In this document: in pieces, positions 29,709 through 38,902 of the stretch
Position numbering within the stretch: the stretch's first letter is position 1
Layout: the number at the start of each line of letters is the position of its first letter
Assembly: GCA_000023185.1 (NCBI GenBank)
Contig: CP001622.1
Span: forward strand, 186,001-250,000
Length of the DNA: 64,000 bases
Direction of reading: 5' to 3'
Source: Rhizobium leguminosarum bv. trifolii WSM1325
GTDB taxonomy: Bacteria; Pseudomonadota; Alphaproteobacteria; Rhizobiales; Rhizobiaceae
Program-made: the position numbers and the translations under genes
Notes under the pieces: model-generated
Told to the model about the DNA's origin: nothing
Seen by the model: only the letters and a program-made list of their open reading frames with translations
The model's database searches: none

Positions 29709-30218
29709 TTATCTGGTCTTACTGACGCTCATCTCAATTCCCCCCAATTGAGACCTCACGTAGTCGCCGCGGCGAAGCTTTGCGAATTCGTCGGTGGCTT
29801 GTGCCGGTGCGCTCTTGAAAACGTACCATTCACCGTCCGGTTCGCGTTTCTGATAGATCAGGCCGCCCTTCTTGCGGTGGCTGAAGCAGGTGATTGCCGT
29901 CGCCGTTCCGGTCTTGGCGTGCCAGTCGGCGTTGAAGCAGAGTTTACCCGTTTCCGTGATGAACCAGCGGCCCGTGCCGAAGGACGGCGAGCCATTTTCC
30001 CGCGACCAGGCGGTAAAGCGACGCGCCTTTGCGGAGAAGTAGCCGGCGCCGGCTTTCCACATCCAGGAATTCTGGTTGTAGAGCCGATAGATTTCCGCGC
30101 TGCTCATCGGTTTTGCGGTCTCGATCCCCGCAGGCTCATTGGTTCCGGCAGCGGACGCGGCCGTGGCGATACCGCCGGTCAGGACCACGGCCAGGAACAT
30201 TTTTTGAAGCATGGACAT
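29709..30218 (-). CDS. DUF995-family exported protein
   Basis: 169 residues with a signal peptide (MSMLQKMFLAVVLTGGIATA, cleavage near ASAA). The mature part shows the DUF995 blocks: SSAEIYRLYNQNSWMW, GYFSAKARRFTAWS, GRWFITETGKLCFNADW. An AAGGA precedes the start. DUF995 proteins are periplasmic proteins of unknown function common in Rhizobiales. It lies 18 bases after the GH26-like gene on the same strand and may be the last gene of that operon. Confidence 0.8.
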   Translation of the reverse strand: MSMLQKMFLAVVLTGGIATAASAAGTNEPAGIETAKPMSSAEIYRLYNQNSWMWKAGAGYFSAKARRFTAWSRENGSPSFGTGRWFITETGKLCFNADWHAKTGTATAITCFSHRKKGGLIYQKREPDGEWYVFKSAPAQATDEFAKLRRGDYVRSQLGGIEMSVSKTR

Positions 30219-30236
30219 GTTCAGGTTCCTTCTTGT

Positions 30237-31202
30237 TCAATTGATGCTTTCGCGGACGATCCGCCAGTCGGGGCGGCCATAGCCGTCCGGCCACGGATAG
30301 ACTTCACGGTCGTTGAAGTAGACAACGGCGCTCAGCGCCGGGAACTGGGGATAGCGTTTCGTTACGCTCTCAGCCCAGTTTCGCACGAAGGAATCGCCGC
30401 CTTCGTATCCGAGTTCGGCAACCATGATGGGCTTGCCGTAACCGGCGACACGGGCGTATCCGGGCGCAAGGTGCTCGGCAAACGTCTGGTCGCGGCCAGT
30501 CTTGTCCCTGTCGTATTGCTCCAGGCCAAAGACCGAGAGCCCGATGAGATCGACGACATCGTTGCCGGGATAAAAGGCTTGAAGCCCCTCATTGCCCTTC
30601 GGTGACCACATGTATTTGGCCGTCTTCAGGTGGACCTTGCAGACCTCCACCATCCGGCGATAGGCCTTGGCATAATCGTCGCCCTGCCAATGCGACCAGG
30701 AGAACTGGCTGTCGGTTTCGTCCATTTCCTGTCCCCAGCGAATGATGACCGGACTTTTCAGCTTGGCAGCAGTCGAGCAGACGGCGGCCATGTTCGCATC
30801 GCGCGAACCGTTGAGGATGCTGTGCAGCAGTTCCTGCGAGGTTTGGCGCGAACCGGTCGACCAGGTCCAGGGCTCGACCGAGATCAGCAGGGTGCGGCCA
30901 CGCGCTTGCGCATAATCGTCGGCGAGGGCGAGCGTGCGCAGATCGACATCTTCCCAGGGCAGGAAGAGGTGTTCGATCTTCGAATCGGGCGAGGCGCCTA
31001 AATCTCCGTGCGGATCATAGGCGCCGAACGTGATCGACTCCTTCGTGACGACCGGCATTTTGGTCGGCGGCGCAATGGACGATGTCGTCATTGCAAGCGG
31101 CTGCCCTTCGGCAGAACTGCCCAGAGCGGTCGGCAGGACCGCGACTCCCGACAGCAACAGGCCGGTTAACGACAACAGGGCTATTTTGGATGGGCTATGC
31201 AT
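30237..31202 (-). CDS. GH26-like glycoside hydrolase, exported
   Basis: 321 residues from the ATG at 31202, which overlaps the glycosyltransferase stop. A signal peptide/anchor (SKIALLSLTGLLLSGVAVLP) is followed by a TIM-barrel hydrolase: RWGQEMDE near 160 (acid/base Glu candidate) and MVAELGYEGG near 265 (nucleophile Glu candidate), as in GH26 beta-mannanase/beta-1,3-xylanase relatives. Glycosyltransferase operons often encode a periplasmic hydrolase that trims or releases the polymer. Substrate unknown. Confidence 0.8.
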   Translation of the reverse strand: MHSPSKIALLSLTGLLLSGVAVLPTALGSSAEGQPLAMTTSSIAPPTKMPVVTKESITFGAYDPHGDLGASPDSKIEHLFLPWEDVDLRTLALADDYAQARGRTLLISVEPWTWSTGSRQTSQELLHSILNGSRDANMAAVCSTAAKLKSPVIIRWGQEMDETDSQFSWSHWQGDDYAKAYRRMVEVCKVHLKTAKYMWSPKGNEGLQAFYPGNDVVDLIGLSVFGLEQYDRDKTGRDQTFAEHLAPGYARVAGYGKPIMVAELGYEGGDSFVRNWAESVTKRYPQFPALSAVVYFNDREVYPWPDGYGRPDWRIVRESIN

Positions 31203-33102
31203 TGTGTACTTCCTCCACGCTCGGCCGCACATCCGGGTGAGCGGCATCCGTTCTCAGTTGGATTTCCTCCGGATCGGAAATCCATCGTGGTTTGAAGAAG
31301 ATCGTGCGCAGGGCGGTCCCGCCCCGGCCTGCACCGGAGGCGGCGTAGCGCTCTTCGAACAGCTGAAGGCGGCCGCTGCCCCAGGCGAGTGCCTCGGTCG
31401 CATCCTTTCCGCGCATGATGGTTGCAGCCCCCGGCAACGCGACGAGCGCCAGAAGCACGGTCGCCATCGCCGGACGGTAGAAACGCGGGGCCGCCGCAAC
31501 AGTATTCTCCTTCGAATGACGCCCGACGATGACCAACAGCAGCGCGCAGTAGATTGCGGCGTTCAGGATGGTAAAGAAGTAACCGCCCTTGGAGGCGCCG
31601 GCATCGGCGATTGCCAGGGCAGGCAATACCGCCATGAGCGCCAGCACAGCGTAGGGCGCCAGGACACGCACCGGCAGCAGATCGACTTCGGACCGGCCTT
31701 TCGGCGTGACGCGGAAATCGACGAAGGAGCCTGTCACAAAATCGTGCACCGCAGCCAGCGTGCCGGCGAGCGCCCAGGGCCAGCGGGCGAAGAGAAAGAG
31801 CATGCATTCCCAGCTCAGGATCTTGGCGTCGTAGGGGCGGAACGAGCTGCTGGCGCGCCAGCGATAAGCCATCACCACGAGAGCGATAGAAAGCGGTGCG
31901 AAATGCGCCAGGAAATCGGGATAGGTCACGGTCACGAAATTCTGGCCGCGCACGAGCGCGATGATCGGCAAAGCAAACATGAGCAACATAAAGAACGCAA
32001 AAAGCGGATACCAGAGTTGCGAAAAGAGGAACTGGAACTTGAGCCGGGCCGGCAGCCGGCCGAGGAGGCTCGGCGAGTACCGCAACAGCACCATGACCAG
32101 GCTGCGCGACCACTGGAATTCCTGCGTCACGAGATCGCTGAAGGTTCTGGGGCCGTCACCATGGGCGATGGCATCCAGCGCATGCACACCTCGCCAGCCG
32201 CCGGCATTCATCATCAATGTCGTCGAATGGTCTTCAGCCAACTCCGGACCGAGGCCGCCGATCTGTTTGAGGGCGACGGTACGTACCGCGTAATGCGACC
32301 CTATGCACATCGGCGCCAGGCCGCCATTGTAACCGGCTTGGAGCGAACCATGCATGCTGGCCTCGGCATAGAGCCTTCCACGTGCCGACCAGCTTTCGGA
32401 AGCGTTCTTGTCGCAAATGCTGGGGGCCGAGACATAGCCGACCTTTGGATCGCCGAACGGACGCAGCATGTGGAAGAGATAGTCGGGCGCGGGAACATGA
32501 TCCGCATCGAGTTGCGCCACGAAATCGTAGCGGCTGTAGCCGTAGTGGTCGTAGAAGAAGGCGAGGTTGCCTTCCTTGCACCGCGTGCGTCGGGGCCACG
32601 ACGTCCGATGATAATCGGATCGCCCCTTGCGGGTCGAGACGAGGACCCCGTGACGGGAGCACCAGTCGAGAGTCTCGGGGGAAGGGTCTTCGTCGGCAAG
32701 CCAGGTGTCGTGTTCCACCTCCTGGGCAAGCATTGCCAGCAGGGTTTCACTGACGACCGAGAAGGGTTCGGCCGGCGCCTTGGTCACGACCATGGCCACT
32801 CGACTGCCCGCCGGCAGGCGCAAGGGACCGTTCGGTCTTGCCGCCCGATAGAAGACGACGATGAAATAGGCCGGCAGCGCGGTAACCCAGGCAAGAACGA
32901 GGCTCACCGTAATTGTGCCGAAAGCATCGACGTGATGGCGCGGCTCCAGCCACCAGATCCAGAAATAGGCGAAGGCGCAGGCCCATACGGCCGCCGAGAA
33001 CAGATATTCGGTCCGCCGATGTCCGGTCAGAACCGGGACAAGAAGCGGCTCGTGGGAGGGTTCCGGAGCGTGCGTCGCTTGGATAATCGCAAGTTCGGTC
33101 AC
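31195..33102 (-). CDS. Membrane glycosyltransferase family 2 (cellulose-synthase-like)
   Basis: 635 residues, GTG start overlapping the galE stop (GTGA). Two N-terminal membrane helices, then a GT2 domain with QLDADHVP (DxD), a LAEDHSTTL general-base block and QEFQWSRSL in place of Q(Q/R)xRW, then about five C-terminal helices. This is the architecture of processive synthases that polymerise and export beta-linked glycans through the inner membrane. No PilZ domain. With the UDP-sugar enzymes upstream and the hydrolase downstream, it probably makes a surface polysaccharide. Confidence 0.88.
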   Translation of the reverse strand: MTELAIIQATHAPEPSHEPLLVPVLTGHRRTEYLFSAAVWACAFAYFWIWWLEPRHHVDAFGTITVSLVLAWVTALPAYFIVVFYRAARPNGPLRLPAGSRVAMVVTKAPAEPFSVVSETLLAMLAQEVEHDTWLADEDPSPETLDWCSRHGVLVSTRKGRSDYHRTSWPRRTRCKEGNLAFFYDHYGYSRYDFVAQLDADHVPAPDYLFHMLRPFGDPKVGYVSAPSICDKNASESWSARGRLYAEASMHGSLQAGYNGGLAPMCIGSHYAVRTVALKQIGGLGPELAEDHSTTLMMNAGGWRGVHALDAIAHGDGPRTFSDLVTQEFQWSRSLVMVLLRYSPSLLGRLPARLKFQFLFSQLWYPLFAFFMLLMFALPIIALVRGQNFVTVTYPDFLAHFAPLSIALVVMAYRWRASSSFRPYDAKILSWECMLFLFARWPWALAGTLAAVHDFVTGSFVDFRVTPKGRSEVDLLPVRVLAPYAVLALMAVLPALAIADAGASKGGYFFTILNAAIYCALLLVIVGRHSKENTVAAAPRFYRPAMATVLLALVALPGAATIMRGKDATEALAWGSGRLQLFEERYAASGAGRGGTALRTIFFKPRWISDPEEIQLRTDAAHPDVRPSVEEVHNA

Positions 33103-34085
33103 GCGCGCACCTCCAGTCCGAAGAACGGAGCCGCCGTCCGCACGATGGTTTCGAGGTCGGAATATCGAGGCTGGAAGCAGAGCGTCTCGCGGGCCAGGCT
33201 GGCGTCGGCGTAGAGGCTGGGCGGATCGCCCGGACGGCGTGGATGGATGACGACCGGGACTTCGCAGCCGGTCGTTTCCTGGATCACGCGCAGGACTTCC
33301 CTGATGGAATAACCCCGCCCGGTGCCGAGGTTGACAGCGAGGTTTGCTCCGCCTTTGGCGAGATGGGTGAAGGCCTGAACATGGGCGCGCGCGAGATCTG
33401 CGACGTGAATATAGTCCCTTATGCAGGTCCCGTCAGGGGTATCGTAATCATCGCCGAATATCTCCAGGTGCGGAATCCGGCCGGCCGCGGCCAGCAGCGC
33501 CCGCGGAATGAGATGGGTTTCCGGAACGTGCCATTCGCCAAGCTCGCCGTCCGGATCGGCTCCACAGGCATTGAAATAACGCAGGGCAACATACCGCAGG
33601 CCGTAGGCCGCCGCATAATCGGCGAGCATATGCTCGAAGATCAGCTTGGTCTTGCCGTAGGGATTGATCGGAGCCTTCGGCAACGTCTCATCGATCGGCA
33701 GCACGGACGGGACGCCGTAGACGGCACAACTCGATGAGAAGATGACGTTTTGAAGCCCCGTCTGCCGGCAGGCATCGATAAGCGACAATGCACCGCAGAC
33801 ATTGTTGTTGTAATATTTCGCCGGGTTTTCCACGGACTCGCCGACGTAGGCCGAGGCGGCAAAGTGGATGACGGCATCGGGAGCATATTTCTCGATGACC
33901 TCGATCAGGCATGACGTGTCGAGGACGTCACCTTCGACGAAAGGCCCCCAGCGCACGGACGAACGGTTTCCGGTCGTGAGATTGTCGTAGACGACAGGCT
34001 CAATCCCCTCCGAGCGGAGGAGCTTGGCGGTGTGGCTGCCGATATAGCCGGCACCGCCCGTGACCAGGACCCGGGGCGCATCCAT
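33099..34085 (-). CDS. galE: UDP-glucose 4-epimerase
   Basis: 328 residues. Extended SDR: GGAGYIGSH (NAD+ binding) at 10-18, the SSSCAVYG catalytic Ser block near 118, YGKTK (catalytic Tyr/Lys) near 144, RYFNACGAD and RDYIHVADLA. It interconverts UDP-glucose and UDP-galactose (or the xylose/arabinose pair in relatives). Start codon shares a base with the uxs stop (TGATG). Given its partner makes UDP-xylose, a UDP-xylose 4-epimerase activity is an alternative. Confidence 0.9.
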   Translation of the reverse strand: MDAPRVLVTGGAGYIGSHTAKLLRSEGIEPVVYDNLTTGNRSSVRWGPFVEGDVLDTSCLIEVIEKYAPDAVIHFAASAYVGESVENPAKYYNNNVCGALSLIDACRQTGLQNVIFSSSCAVYGVPSVLPIDETLPKAPINPYGKTKLIFEHMLADYAAAYGLRYVALRYFNACGADPDGELGEWHVPETHLIPRALLAAAGRIPHLEIFGDDYDTPDGTCIRDYIHVADLARAHVQAFTHLAKGGANLAVNLGTGRGYSIREVLRVIQETTGCEVPVVIHPRRPGDPPSLYADASLARETLCFQPRYSDLETIVRTAAPFFGLEVRA

Positions 34086-35131
34086 CAGACCGCCTCCAGC
34101 TCGCGTGCCGGACGGGTGAGAACGCCATCGAAATAGTCGATCGTCTGACGCAGGCCGCTCGACAAGTCGATCTTCGGCCGCCAGTCGAGTTCCTGCATGG
34201 CAAGCGAAATATCGGGGCGACGCTGACGGGGATCGTCAACCGGCAGAGCGCGATGGATGATTTGCGACCGGGAACCGGTCAATCCGATCACCTGCTCGGC
34301 CAGTTCCCGGATCGTGAATTCGCCCGGATTGCCGAGATTGACAGGCCCCGTCAGCGACGACGGTGAGGCCATCATGCGGACCATGCCGCCGATGAGATCA
34401 TCGACGAAACAGAACGAGCGGGTCTGCGAACCGTCGCCATATATCGTGATGTCTTGCCCCGTCAGGGCCTGGACGATGAAATTCGAGACGACGCGGCCGT
34501 CGTCCGGACGCATCCGCGGGCCGTAGGTGTTGAAGATGCGGATGATCTTGATCTCGACGCCGTGCGTGTTGTGGAAGTCGAAGAACAGCGTCTCGGCGCA
34601 GCGCTTGCCCTCGTCATAGCAGGAGCGCGGCCCGAACGAATTGACGTTGCCCCAGTAGCTTTCGACCTGCGGGTGGACGTTCGGGTCGCCGTAGACTTCG
34701 GAGGTGGATGCCTGAAGGATACGTGCGCCGGTGCGCGCGGCCAGCTCCAGAAGGTTGAGGGAGCCCAGCACGCAGGTCTTTGTCGTATGGATCGGATCGG
34801 CCTGATAATGCGGGGGCGATGCCGGGCAGGCGAGGTTATAGATCTCGTCGACTTCCAGATCGAGCGGGTGGACGATATCGTGGGCGACGACATTGAAGCG
34901 ATCGACTCGCTTCAGATGGACGATATTGCGCCGCATGCCGGTGGAAAAGTTGTCGAGGCAGATCACCTGGTGTCCGGCGGCCAAAAGCGTCTCGCAGAGA
35001 TGCGATCCGAGGAAACCTGCACCGCCGGTGACAAGAACTCTCTTGGGAGCGCGATGTATTCCGGAAGGACAATTTGCATCACGAGCAGAAACTTGTACAG
35101 AGCGCGCACGAATCTTACCAAGATAGTTCAC
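34085..35131 (-). CDS. uxs: UDP-glucuronate decarboxylase (UDP-xylose synthase)
   Basis: 348 residues. [11 protein letters not shown] near 37, [12 protein letters not shown] near 99, STSEVYGDP near 144, YDEGKR (catalytic Tyr/Lys) near 170, and IFNTYGPRM: the standard UXS signature set. It decarboxylates UDP-glucuronate to UDP-xylose using tightly bound NAD+. First gene of the polysaccharide operon, which continues with coupled galE, GT2 and GH26-like genes. The N-terminal 30 residues precede the fold and could be trimmed if a later start is used. Confidence 0.9.
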   Translation of the reverse strand: MNYLGKIRARSVQVSARDANCPSGIHRAPKRVLVTGGAGFLGSHLCETLLAAGHQVICLDNFSTGMRRNIVHLKRVDRFNVVAHDIVHPLDLEVDEIYNLACPASPPHYQADPIHTTKTCVLGSLNLLELAARTGARILQASTSEVYGDPNVHPQVESYWGNVNSFGPRSCYDEGKRCAETLFFDFHNTHGVEIKIIRIFNTYGPRMRPDDGRVVSNFIVQALTGQDITIYGDGSQTRSFCFVDDLIGGMVRMMASPSSLTGPVNLGNPGEFTIRELAEQVIGLTGSRSQIIHRALPVDDPRQRRPDISLAMQELDWRPKIDLSSGLRQTIDYFDGVLTRPARELEAV

Positions 35132-35485
35132 GACTACCTCCCGTGTTTTCAGATTTTGCTATGGGATATTCGATATTTACTTCGACATATCGCGAAACCA
35201 AGTCGTTCGATCATGCGAATGTTTTATTCGTCCGGTTTTTCTTTTGGAATGAACCGATGCTTATTTAGATACAGCTAAGAAAGGCAATTGTCGTTATCCT
35301 CACGTCCTGGAAATTATCGCTCCGTACATTTCAGAGCGAAAAGGAATATGATAAACAACTTATGGAGGAGACTCTTCGGGCACTTCCGTTTTTCCAAACG
35401 GAGTTCTGCGGAGATTTCCGCCGCAAAAACAATTGCTTTTCTCAATTTCCATGGCTCGGGTCGGGTTATGCGCTGGAGGCATTGG
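35132..35485. promoter_or_regulatory. Divergent control region of polysaccharide operon and AraC gene
   Basis: An AT-rich 354-base interval between the two divergent genes. It contains an inverted repeat CGATAT-N10-ATATCG at 35171-35192, which could be an AraC-type or other regulator site. The frame upstream of 35486 is open back to 35288 but has no Shine-Dalgarno and a non-family N-terminus, so it is treated as leader. Confidence 0.4.
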
Positions 35486-36634
35486 ATGGCTACAGGGTCT
35501 GAATCCGACGATGATCCTGCCGCGGAACAGGAACGGCCGGCGCATATGGAGCGGCGGCGCTGGCCGCGTGAACCGGCCATGCGCAAGGAACGCCCGCCCC
35601 ATGCCTCCCCTGCACTCGTGCCGCTGCGATTCTCGACGCAGGACCTACCACCGGCAGAACAATTCCAGGCCTGGCGGGCACATATGGCGCCGCTCGTGGA
35701 TGTTCATCTGCCGGAGGGAAAATCACCGGAAGACGGGTTCCTCGCGGAGCAGATCGGCTGGCATCTCGGCGATATCCTGATCGTCCAGCAGCGCGCGCAT
35801 GCCCACAGATATGTCCGCGATCAGGCCATGCTTCGATCGAGCCCTATCGACCATTGGAACGTCGGCCTGCAGCGCAGCGGCCAGGCCTGGACCGAGGTCA
35901 ACCGTCGTGTCACCGAGACCGGTGCCGGCGAGATATTTTTCATGTCGCTCGGCAGCCCCTATCGCGGACGGACGACCGATACCGAAGCTTTGCTCGTGTT
36001 CCTGCCGTATGAGATGCTGGCTCGCGATGCGAGCCTTCTCCAGAGCGCCGGCAACACGGTTCTTTCGGGCAGCCACGCCGAGTTGCTCACGGGCTATCTC
36101 ACGGGCCTCGAAACGAACCTCGGGAATCTGACGATAGAGGAAGTGCCCCGGATCATTCAAACCATCGGCGATATGGTCGTTGCGGGCGCCGCATCGTCCA
36201 CAAGGACTGATACCGGTCAAAACCAGGCCAACATGGGACTGATGGAGCGGGCGCACCGCTACATTCACGTCAATCTCCATTCGGAAAACTTGACACCGGA
36301 CGTGATGTGCCGCGCGTTGGGGATTTCGCGAACGCGGCTTTATCAACTGTTTGAGGCGAGCGGAGGCGTGCTCAATTATATTCGCAAGCGGCGATTGCTG
36401 CAGGCCTATGCGGATCTCAGCAATTCGGCCGACCACAGGCCGATTTCAGAAATCGCAGAAGCCGCCGGTTTCGAGGTCGCCGCCAATTTTACGCGCGCCT
36501 TCATCCACGAATTCGGGCTGAGCCCGCGTGAAATCCGAAGGACGATGGCAACCCAACAGCGGCCGGCTCCGGCCATCCGCTCCACGCGGCGTTACGAAAA
36601 AACGATCGGTGATTGGCTGGCCCTGACGGGTTGA
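35486..36634 (+). CDS. AraC-family transcriptional regulator
   Basis: 382 residues from the ATG at 35486, chosen for GGAGG at 35475-35479. Central AraC-binding-like domain (DHWNVGLQRSGQAWTEVNRR) as in the AraC_binding_2/FeaR-type group. C-terminal double HTH: LTPDVMCRALGISRTRLYQLFEASGGVLNYIRKRRL and ISEIAEAAGFEVAANFTRAFIHEFGLSPREIR. Divergent from the uxs-galE-GT-GH operon, so probably its regulator. Effector unknown. Confidence 0.87.
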   Translation: MATGSESDDDPAAEQERPAHMERRRWPREPAMRKERPPHASPALVPLRFSTQDLPPAEQFQAWRAHMAPLVDVHLPEGKSPEDGFLAEQIGWHLGDILIVQQRAHAHRYVRDQAMLRSSPIDHWNVGLQRSGQAWTEVNRRVTETGAGEIFFMSLGSPYRGRTTDTEALLVFLPYEMLARDASLLQSAGNTVLSGSHAELLTGYLTGLETNLGNLTIEEVPRIIQTIGDMVVAGAASSTRTDTGQNQANMGLMERAHRYIHVNLHSENLTPDVMCRALGISRTRLYQLFEASGGVLNYIRKRRLLQAYADLSNSADHRPISEIAEAAGFEVAANFTRAFIHEFGLSPREIRRTMATQQRPAPAIRSTRRYEKTIGDWLALTG

Positions 36635-36740
36635 TCCGGCTCGGGCTGAAATCCGGACTCGAAGTCCGTTAAGCAGCGATCGACGCGCTTGCCGAAGACA
36701 CCGCAGACTTGATCCAGACCCATGGCCTCCGTTCGCAATT

Positions 36741-36768
36741 GAGGGAATATTTCCCTTCACCCGCTCCA
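36741..36768 (+). repeat. Second tRNA-Gly 3'-end copy (possible outer attR)
   Basis: 23 of 28 bases match the T-arm and acceptor end of the tRNA-Gly gene at equal spacing: GAGGG, a changed five-base loop (AATAT for TTCGA), then an exact 18-base match ending in CCA. It lies between the AraC gene and a lipoprotein gene, with no tRNA gene here. Confidence 0.75.
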
Positions 36769-36794
36769 TCTCCCGCAAACCATACCGACCAAGC

Positions 36795-37073
36795 CTAATC
36801 CCCGAAAAAGCGGATCGGCTTGTATTGCCGATGCGCGATGATCAGGCTCCGGTCGGGCTGGATGATGTAGGTTTCTTCCACCTCCCGGCCGTACTGGTCG
36901 ATGAAGTCATGCGGGAAGGCGGAGCCGGGGGGTGATTTGGTGAGCTTGCTGCGCGGCTGGCCACTATAGGTGATGCTGCCGGGGATGGGTTCGAGGCCCG
37001 GTCCGCTGTAGCTGACGGTGTTGCATCCCGCCAGAACGAGCGTGCCGACGAGGCCGATGATTGCAGGTTTCAT
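36795..37073 (-). CDS. Small lipoprotein
   Basis: 92 residues from the ATG at 37073 (GGGAGGG eight bases upstream; the frame is open further but has no family-like start). A lipobox LVLAGC shows lipidation at Cys 17. The mature part contains SYSGPGLEPIPGSITYSGQP and ends with QYKPIRFFGD. No family recognised; membrane-anchored role unknown. First gene to the right of the outer tRNA fragment. Confidence 0.75.
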   Translation of the reverse strand: MKPAIIGLVGTLVLAGCNTVSYSGPGLEPIPGSITYSGQPRSKLTKSPPGSAFPHDFIDQYGREVEETYIIQPDRSLIIAHRQYKPIRFFGD

Positions 37074-37496
37074 GTCCATCCCTCCCAATGCGTTGAATAA
37101 TATCACTCTACACCTCGTCGGATAGGGCTCACGACACGAATGCTCATGCCGCGCTTCAATCCTTCGGGAAGCGTCGCCGGGGACGCCGTGATCGAGCGCC
37201 GGCGGGACGACATCCACCTATGGATGTTAGGGTGAAAATCCCGATCCTCCAGGCGCGATGACCCCTCCATTGCCGAAACCGGTGTCGTCTGCTAGATCGG
37301 CATCGTCGAAAAAGGCAGGATCGGTTGAGGTAAGCCCGGTCCCTTCCGTTCGAGCGTCAAGCGCGCTCTCACGGAAGCTCTGCTCCGTGCCATGGCACGA
37401 GAACCCGCGACGTGATCCGCATGAAGATGCGGGATCCCGGCGGCGTGCGGAGACGGCAAATAGGCAGTCCCGGGATTTTTTCGAACGGAGACTGTC

Positions 37497-37877
37497 ATGC
37501 GCTTGAACCATCTCGATTTCCACGTTCCCGATATCGCTGCCACGGCGGATTTCTTCATCCGCCATTTCGGTCTGAGGCTTAAGGATATGCGCGGCCAGAA
37601 CGGCCTGGCGATCCTCGAAGACGATACCGGCCTCGAAATCGTCCTCAGCCACGCAATCGCAAAATTCGGCACCGCCGATCAGGTGGAGATGGGACGCCAG
37701 ACCTATCACATCGGCTTCATTCTGCCCGAGAGGGCGGATGTCGATGCGGTCCATGCCGGGCTTGCTGCTGCCGGTGCTGCGCTGTCCGGTCGGCCGGCCG
37801 CCATGCGCGGCGGCTGGCTGTTTTATTGCACGGCTCCCGGAAACATTCTCGTCGAGATCGGCTGGCGGCCGGGTTAG
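37497..37877 (+). CDS. VOC-superfamily (glyoxalase-like) protein
   Basis: 126 residues, a single VOC module pair. N-terminal HLDFHVPDIAATADFF with metal-ligand His candidates; GLEIVLSH; TYHIGFILPE; and the C-terminal GGWLFYCTAPGNILVEIGW carrying the last Glu ligand. VOC proteins bind metal for isomerase, dioxygenase or resistance reactions; the substrate is not deducible. The 280 bases upstream (37218-37496) hold no gene I can support. Confidence 0.8.
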   Translation: MRLNHLDFHVPDIAATADFFIRHFGLRLKDMRGQNGLAILEDDTGLEIVLSHAIAKFGTADQVEMGRQTYHIGFILPERADVDAVHAGLAAAGAALSGRPAAMRGGWLFYCTAPGNILVEIGWRPG

Positions 37878-37913
37878 ACGATACCCAAAAGGAAAGGGCG
37901 GCCGCCGCCGTCC

Positions 37914-38044
37914 GCCCCTCATCCGGCTGCCGCCACCTTCTCCCCGTAAACGGGGCGAAGGGGATATGCCGCGACCTCTCCGTTCCTCGCCAGCCTCTCG
38001 CGGGGCACGTCCCCTCGCCCCGTTTACGGGGAGAGGGTTAGGGT
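37914..38044. repeat. RIME-like palindromic element interrupted by IS
   Basis: CCTTCTCCCCGTAAACGGGG at about 37937 pairs with CCCCGTTTACGGGGAGAGGG at about 38018, a mosaic palindrome of the kind found hundreds of times in rhizobial genomes. Its right arm (AGGGTTAGGGTGAGGGGC) continues after the IS at 38840, showing that the IS jumped into the repeat. Confidence 0.75.
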
Positions 38045-38839
38045 CATATGCGCTAGGTTAAGCGAGCGTGTAGATCGTCGCATTGTTTTCGGCGTCGTCG
38101 CGGCGGCTCACAGAGGTGGCGACGACTTCGCGTGACGAGATTACAGACGGCCTGCCACAGAAGTGGTCCGCGGATGGCGGCGCAAATGGTGGCCAGGGCG
38201 ATCTTCATGAGACGCCAGCGCGATGGGCTTGCCAATGGGGGGCTAGCCAGTGGGGTTGCCACATCCAGAGGGGGGAGAGTCCGGGACTTGCCCGGCAATC
38301 TGTTCGGCAATGATGGCGACGATCAGTCTGGCGTAGAGCCATGCCCGGGCCAGTTCCGGCTTCTTGGCCGGCAAGCTGTCGAGGCCGGCCAGGCTCTTGA
38401 ACCGTTTGAACGCCAGCTCGATTTGCCAGCGGAAGCGATAGAGGGTGAGGATATCGGCCGGCGGGAAGGTGGCGGTCGGCAGCGAGGTCAGCAGCAGAAT
38501 GTACTTCGCCGCCTCGAGACTGCGCGGATCGGGTTTTTTGCCGCGCTTGCGGGCATCCTTGAGCAGGCGCTCTTGCTCGGCTTGGGCCTGTTGCGGATCC
38601 TTGCGCCGGACAATGAGGCGCAGGACCAGCGGCGGTGGTGGCGGCGTCCCCGTCATGCCTTCGTGGACACGAACCTGCACCTCGCCTTCCTGCTCTTGCT
38701 GAGCGGCGAGTGCGGCAAACAGATCCGGAAGCCGCTCGCGCACTTCCGGCCAATGATCCAAAACCTCAGGACGAATCTTCATCCAAAGCTTGAATCACAA
38801 CCAGATTCCTTATGTCCAGGGCTAAACCTAGCGCATATG
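38045..38839. mobile_element. Internally deleted IS4-family element
   Basis: 795 bases with terminal inverted repeats CATATGCGCTAGGTT/AACCTAGCGCATATG and an 11-base target duplication AGGGTTAGGGT (38034-38044 and 38840-38850). Duplications of 10-13 bases are typical of IS4-family members. It is much shorter than the usual 1.3-1.6 kb and keeps only the C-terminal part of the transposase, so it is non-autonomous. Confidence 0.85.
38053..38782 (-). pseudogene. IS4-family transposase fragment, frameshifted
   Basis: The 38243-38782 part carries the IS4 signature Y-(2)-R-(3)-E-(6)-K as YRFRWQIELAFKRFK near residue 130, including the catalytic Glu, but the N-terminal region with the two Asp is missing. 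Near 38243-38280 the frame shifts next to a short G-rich near-duplication. The C-terminal tail (SRWRLMKIALATICAAI … RRKQCDDLHA) continues in another frame to 38053. Inactive by both defects. Confidence 0.8.
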
Positions 38840-38902
38840 AGGGTTAGGGTGAGGGGCAACCGCGGCGCGAACCGGACAGCAGTGCCTCGTGCCGAGGTCG
38901 GC

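Noticed and set aside
31030..33213. Long plus-strand open frame (727 codons) opposite the glycosyltransferase
   Set aside because: Its product is Arg/Gln/His-rich low-quality sequence; the opposite strand has clear GT2 motifs. High-GC shadow.
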